Assembly (NCBI GenBank): GCA_020439725.1
Contig: JAGQSE010000163.1
Coordinates: 539-9,626 of the forward strand
Source of the DNA: Acidobacteriota bacterium
Lineage (GTDB): Bacteria; Acidobacteriota; Thermoanaerobaculia; Multivoradales; JAHZIX01
Length of the DNA stretch: 9,088 bases
Direction of reading: 5' to 3'
Within the stretch, counting starts at the first letter, position 1; each line of letters opens with the position of its first letter. The notes beneath the pieces were generated by a model. That model searched no databases. It worked only from the letters and a program-made list of their open reading frames with translations, and had not been told where the DNA came from. Made by a program: the position numbers and the translations under genes. Below, piece by piece: positions 6,553 through 9,088 of the stretch.

Positions 6553-7926
6553 CTAGGGATCGGTCGCCGGGTAGACGCGCACCATGGTCGAGTGGCTCAG
6601 GGAATCCTCCCCCGAGTCCTCGTCGTCCCCGAGCGCCCCCAGCTTCGGCGGCGCGTGCCGCAACCAGTCGGGGACCTCGCTGGTGATCATCGATTGCAGC
6701 TCTCGGGCCACCAGCGAGGCGTCGCTCGGCCGCAGGTCGCGATCCCTCTGTAGCAGAGCCATGATCAGCGTCTCGAGCTCCGGGTCCGCCTCGACCAGGT
6801 AATCGGACGGCGGCACGACCTCACCGCCCAAGGTGGTGGCCACCATCTCGGAGATCGTCTTGCCGGGGAAGGCCGGAACACCGGTCAGCGCGCGATACAG
6901 GATGGCGCCCAGGGCGAAGAGATCCGAGGCGGCGTCATAGCCCTTGCCACGAAGCGTCTCCGGCGCCAGGAACTCTGGCGTACCGAAGACGCGGCCGGTC
7001 TCGCGCACCAGCTCCGAGGCCCAGTTGGCGAGACCGAAGTCGGTGACCTTGACCATCCCGCCGGCACCGAGGAGCACATTGCCCGGCTTGACGTCATGGT
7101 GCACCACCTTGCACGCATGGGCCGCCGCCAGCGCCTGGGCCACCGGATAGCCGACATGGAGCACTTCCTGGCTCGGCAGCCGCTGGCGTGCCCGCAGATA
7201 GCCTTCGAGGCTCATGCCCTCGACGAATTCCATGGCCATGAAGGCGGCGTTGGGGGCGTCCCCGACGTCGAAGACCGCGACGATGTTGGGGTGCGAGAAA
7301 CGGGCTCCCATGACCGCCTCGTCGAGCAGCCGAGAGATCAGCTCGCCACGGCTGAGGGTCGTCCGGGTGACGTCGAGACGCACCGTCTTGAGCGCCACCG
7401 TACGGCGCAGACGCGGGTCCCAACCGCGGAACACGGTGCCCATGGACCCCTCGCCGATGACCTCGAGGATCTGATAGCGGCCGAGGAGGTCTCCGGGGCC
7501 CAAGGGCTTGGCGTCGACGTGCCCTTCGTCCGCGGCCGCCTTGCGTGGCGACACCAGCCGGCTGCGCACCAGCAAGCGATCGAGGCGCAAGCTGAGCTCT
7601 TCGGGATCGAAAGGCTTGCCGAGATAGTCGTCGGCGCCCTCGCGCAAACCGCGCACCCGCTCGGGAGCCGAGTCGAGGGACGAGAGGAAGAGCACCGGCA
7701 GCAGCTGGGTACGCGGGTCCGAGCGCAACGCGCCGAGGAGGTCGTAGCCGCTGCGGCCGGGCATCATGATGTCGAGGATGGCGGCGTCGACGGCGGTGCG
7801 CTCGGCAGCCTGCGCGGCGCGCTCGGGATCGGTGTATCCCAGCACGCGGTGGCCGGCCTTCTGCAGTGCCGCTTCGATCACCAGCAGGATCGCCGGGTCG
7901 TCGTCTACAACAAGAATCGTCGCCAT
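6553..7926 (-). CDS. Receiver-Ser/Thr protein kinase (cytoplasmic Hanks-type kinase)
   Basis: A 457-residue protein. Residues 1-119 form a complete receiver: DDD at 8-10, phosphoacceptor Asp52 in LDIMMPG, Ser82, and Lys104-Pro105 in YLGKPF. After a ~30-residue linker, residues ~151-415 are a Hanks-type kinase domain: glycine loop GEGSMG at 158-163, ATP Lys180 (VALK), Glu203 in the C-helix, catalytic Asp278 with Lys280 and Asn283 (HHDVKPGN), DFG at 296-298, and GTPEFLAPE. The usual HRD Arg is His277, so this is a non-RD kinase. There is no transmembrane helix or extracellular PASTA-like region. The tail is acidic and rich in Ser/Thr (GDDEDSGEDSLSHSTM). Presumably a histidine kinase signal reaches the receiver and alters phosphorylation of unknown targets. 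ATG 7926 is supported by the receiver starting at residue 2; the ribosome binding site is weak (GGAG about 15 bases upstream). glgC lies 85 bases upstream on the same strand with no clear terminator between them, so co-transcription is likely. Confidence 0.95.
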   Translation of the reverse strand: MATILVVDDDPAILLVIEAALQKAGHRVLGYTDPERAAQAAERTAVDAAILDIMMPGRSGYDLLGALRSDPRTQLLPVLFLSSLDSAPERVRGLREGADDYLGKPFDPEELSLRLDRLLVRSRLVSPRKAAADEGHVDAKPLGPGDLLGRYQILEVIGEGSMGTVFRGWDPRLRRTVALKTVRLDVTRTTLSRGELISRLLDEAVMGARFSHPNIVAVFDVGDAPNAAFMAMEFVEGMSLEGYLRARQRLPSQEVLHVGYPVAQALAAAHACKVVHHDVKPGNVLLGAGGMVKVTDFGLANWASELVRETGRVFGTPEFLAPETLRGKGYDAASDLFALGAILYRALTGVPAFPGKTISEMVATTLGGEVVPPSDYLVEADPELETLIMALLQRDRDLRPSDASLVARELQSMITSEVPDWLRHAPPKLGALGDDEDSGEDSLSHSTMVRVYPATDP

Positions 7927-8011
7927 CGCTTACCGCATCGGCTCCCCGCAGCACCGCGGAAGGCCCTCTGTCCTTTCTCGAGCCGCACCTTCGCACCCCC
8001 GTCCGGTGGCC
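7927..8011 (-). other. glgC-kinase intergenic spacer
   Basis: This 85-base spacer lies between glgC and the downstream kinase gene. I see no stem comparable to the hairpins after the plus-strand genes and no clear promoter; the only small inverted repeat is CCGC/GCGG, a 4-base stem near the kinase end. This favours read-through from glgC, but an internal promoter cannot be excluded. Confidence 0.4.
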
Positions 8012-9088
8012 TCAGATCACCGTCCCGGGAGGCACCTCCGCATCGCGCGGGATCACGATGATCCCGCCACGGATGAAATGGAACTCGCCGTCCTCGTCCT
8101 CGACACCGCGCTCGTTGACCAGCTGGCAGCCGTCTCCGACCCGCGCGTTGGTGTCGATGATGGCGTCTCGAATGTAACACTCCTTGCCCACCCCCCTGGG
8201 AATCGGCCGAGCCTTCTGCTCCTCGGTCTGCAGGTAGCTGGTGGCCCCCATGAGGATCGTCCGTTCGAGGGTCGACCCGGCACGTACCTGGGCACGGATC
8301 CCGACGATGGACTCGAAAATCCGGCTGCCGGTGAGGACGCTGCCCTCGCACAGGATCGAGCGGGTGACGCTACAGCCGTCGACCTTGGTCCCGGGCAGAT
8401 AGCGCGGGTGGGTGAAGATCGGGTACAGGGGATCGTAGAGGTTGAGCGGGGGCAGCGGCGCGGCAAGCTCGAGGTTCGCGCGGTGGAACGCCGGGATGGT
8501 GCCGATGTCCCGCCAGTAACCCTGGTAGCCATAGGCAAAGACCCGGCAGCTCTCGAGAGCCGAGGGAATCACCTCGCGCCCGAAGTCGGTGGCCTGGGAT
8601 CCGAGCAGCAGCTCTTCGAGGGTGCGTCGGCCGAAGACGTAGATCCCCATGCTCGCCAGGAGCGAGCCGTCCTCGGCATCGAAACCGAGGGCCTGCAGGG
8701 CATCGCCGGGGAGAGCCAGGTCGTCGAGGATCGCGTCGTCCTGGGGTTTCTCGACGAACTCGACGATGCGGCCGGTCTCGTCGACCCGCATGATGCCGAG
8801 GCCGCGGGCCTCCTCGCGGTCGACGGGCTTGACCGCGATGCTGACGTCGGCGCGGCGCTGGCGGTGCTGGCCGACGAACTCGCCGAGATCCATCGAGTAG
8901 AGCTGGTCGCCGGACAGCACCAGGACCTCGTGGGTGTCGAGATAGGTCAGTCGGTCGAGGTTCTGGCGCACCGCGTCCGCCGTGCCCTGGTACCAGTCCC
9001 GGTTCTCGACGTTCTGCTCCGCCGCCAGGATGTTGACGAAGCCGTCGCGGAAGTCGTCGAAGCGGTAGGTCTGGGCGATGTGGCGGTG
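8012..9088 (-). CDS. glgC: Glucose-1-phosphate adenylyltransferase (ADP-glucose pyrophosphorylase), partial
   Basis: 358 residues are visible; roughly 50-60 N-terminal residues, including the GGGxGTRL nucleotide loop, lie beyond the right edge. The enzyme makes ADP-glucose from ATP and glucose-1-phosphate, the committed step of bacterial glycogen synthesis. The visible part opens HRHIAQTYRFDDF and continues with WYQGTADAVRQN, the LSGDQLYSMD segment whose Asp (fragment residue 61) corresponds to the metal-binding Asp, IVEFVEKP, SMGIYVF, DFGREVIPSAL and GYWRDIGTIPAFHRANLEL. The C-terminal third is a left-handed beta-helix (VDGCSVTRSILCEGSVLTGS, AIIDTNARVGDG) that carries allosteric sites in this family. 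Motifs such as GYWRDIGTI and the ending GGIIVIPRDAEVPPGTVI look closer to cyanobacterial/plant-type enzymes than to E. coli GlgC. The usual His after SGD (SGDH) is Gln here. Allosteric effectors cannot be predicted from this. It is the first gene of a likely pair with the kinase downstream; the start lies outside the window. Confidence 0.96.
   Translation of the reverse strand, partial: HRHIAQTYRFDDFRDGFVNILAAEQNVENRDWYQGTADAVRQNLDRLTYLDTHEVLVLSGDQLYSMDLGEFVGQHRQRRADVSIAVKPVDREEARGLGIMRVDETGRIVEFVEKPQDDAILDDLALPGDALQALGFDAEDGSLLASMGIYVFGRRTLEELLLGSQATDFGREVIPSALESCRVFAYGYQGYWRDIGTIPAFHRANLELAAPLPPLNLYDPLYPIFTHPRYLPGTKVDGCSVTRSILCEGSVLTGSRIFESIVGIRAQVRAGSTLERTILMGATSYLQTEEQKARPIPRGVGKECYIRDAIIDTNARVGDGCQLVNERGVEDEDGEFHFIRGGIIVIPRDAEVPPGTVI

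Noticed and set aside
7096..8061. Plus-strand 321-codon frame opposite the kinase
   Set aside because: Antisense to conserved kinase and receiver motifs; composition typical of a shadow frame.

Overview
The window is about 70% GC, with dense protein-coding sequence, GTG/TTG starts beside ATG, and a domain mix typical of large-genome soil or sediment bacteria with heavy one- and two-component signalling: receiver domains, PATAN (PatA-like N-terminal, formerly DUF4388) domains and a Hanks-type Ser/Thr kinase. The M1-type peptidase fragment and the PATAN/receiver proteins resemble what is common in Acidobacteriota (for example Thermoanaerobaculia) and in former Deltaproteobacteria. That assignment is inference from protein style only; there is no rRNA or marker gene here. 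I see no tRNA, rRNA, CRISPR array, insertion sequence or phage gene.

Layout. (1) 1-617, minus: the 5' part of a secreted M1-like peptidase running off the left edge. (2) 618-840: a divergent intergenic region with a short tandem repeat. (3) 841-2901, plus: glgX, a complete GH13 glycogen debranching enzyme, followed by a hairpin. (4) 3048-4499, plus: receiver + PATAN + winged-helix-like segment + what reads as a degenerate small GTPase. (5) 4661-6496, plus: pseudo-receiver + PATAN + winged-helix-like segment fused to a full DegV fatty-acid-binding domain. (6) A short convergent gap with a palindromic stem-loop. (7) 6553-7926, minus: an intact receiver fused to a cytoplasmic Ser/Thr kinase. (8) 8012-9088, minus: glgC (ADP-glucose pyrophosphorylase), missing its N-terminus at the right edge; it lies directly upstream of the kinase on the same strand, 85 bases apart.

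Reading the genes together. glgC makes ADP-glucose for glycogen synthesis and glgX trims branches during glycogen breakdown, so both ends of glycogen turnover flank a block of three signalling proteins. The two plus-strand signalling genes share the same N-terminal plan (receiver-like, PATAN, winged-helix-like) but carry different C-terminal modules (pseudo-GTPase or DegV), which looks like duplication followed by exchange of the output domain. The third signalling protein, the receiver-kinase, is probably co-transcribed with glgC. A link between these regulators and carbon storage or lipid status is a hypothesis from position and domain content, not shown by the sequence.

The most unusual items are the DegV fusion protein at 4661-6496 and the putative pseudo-GTPase at the end of 3048-4499.
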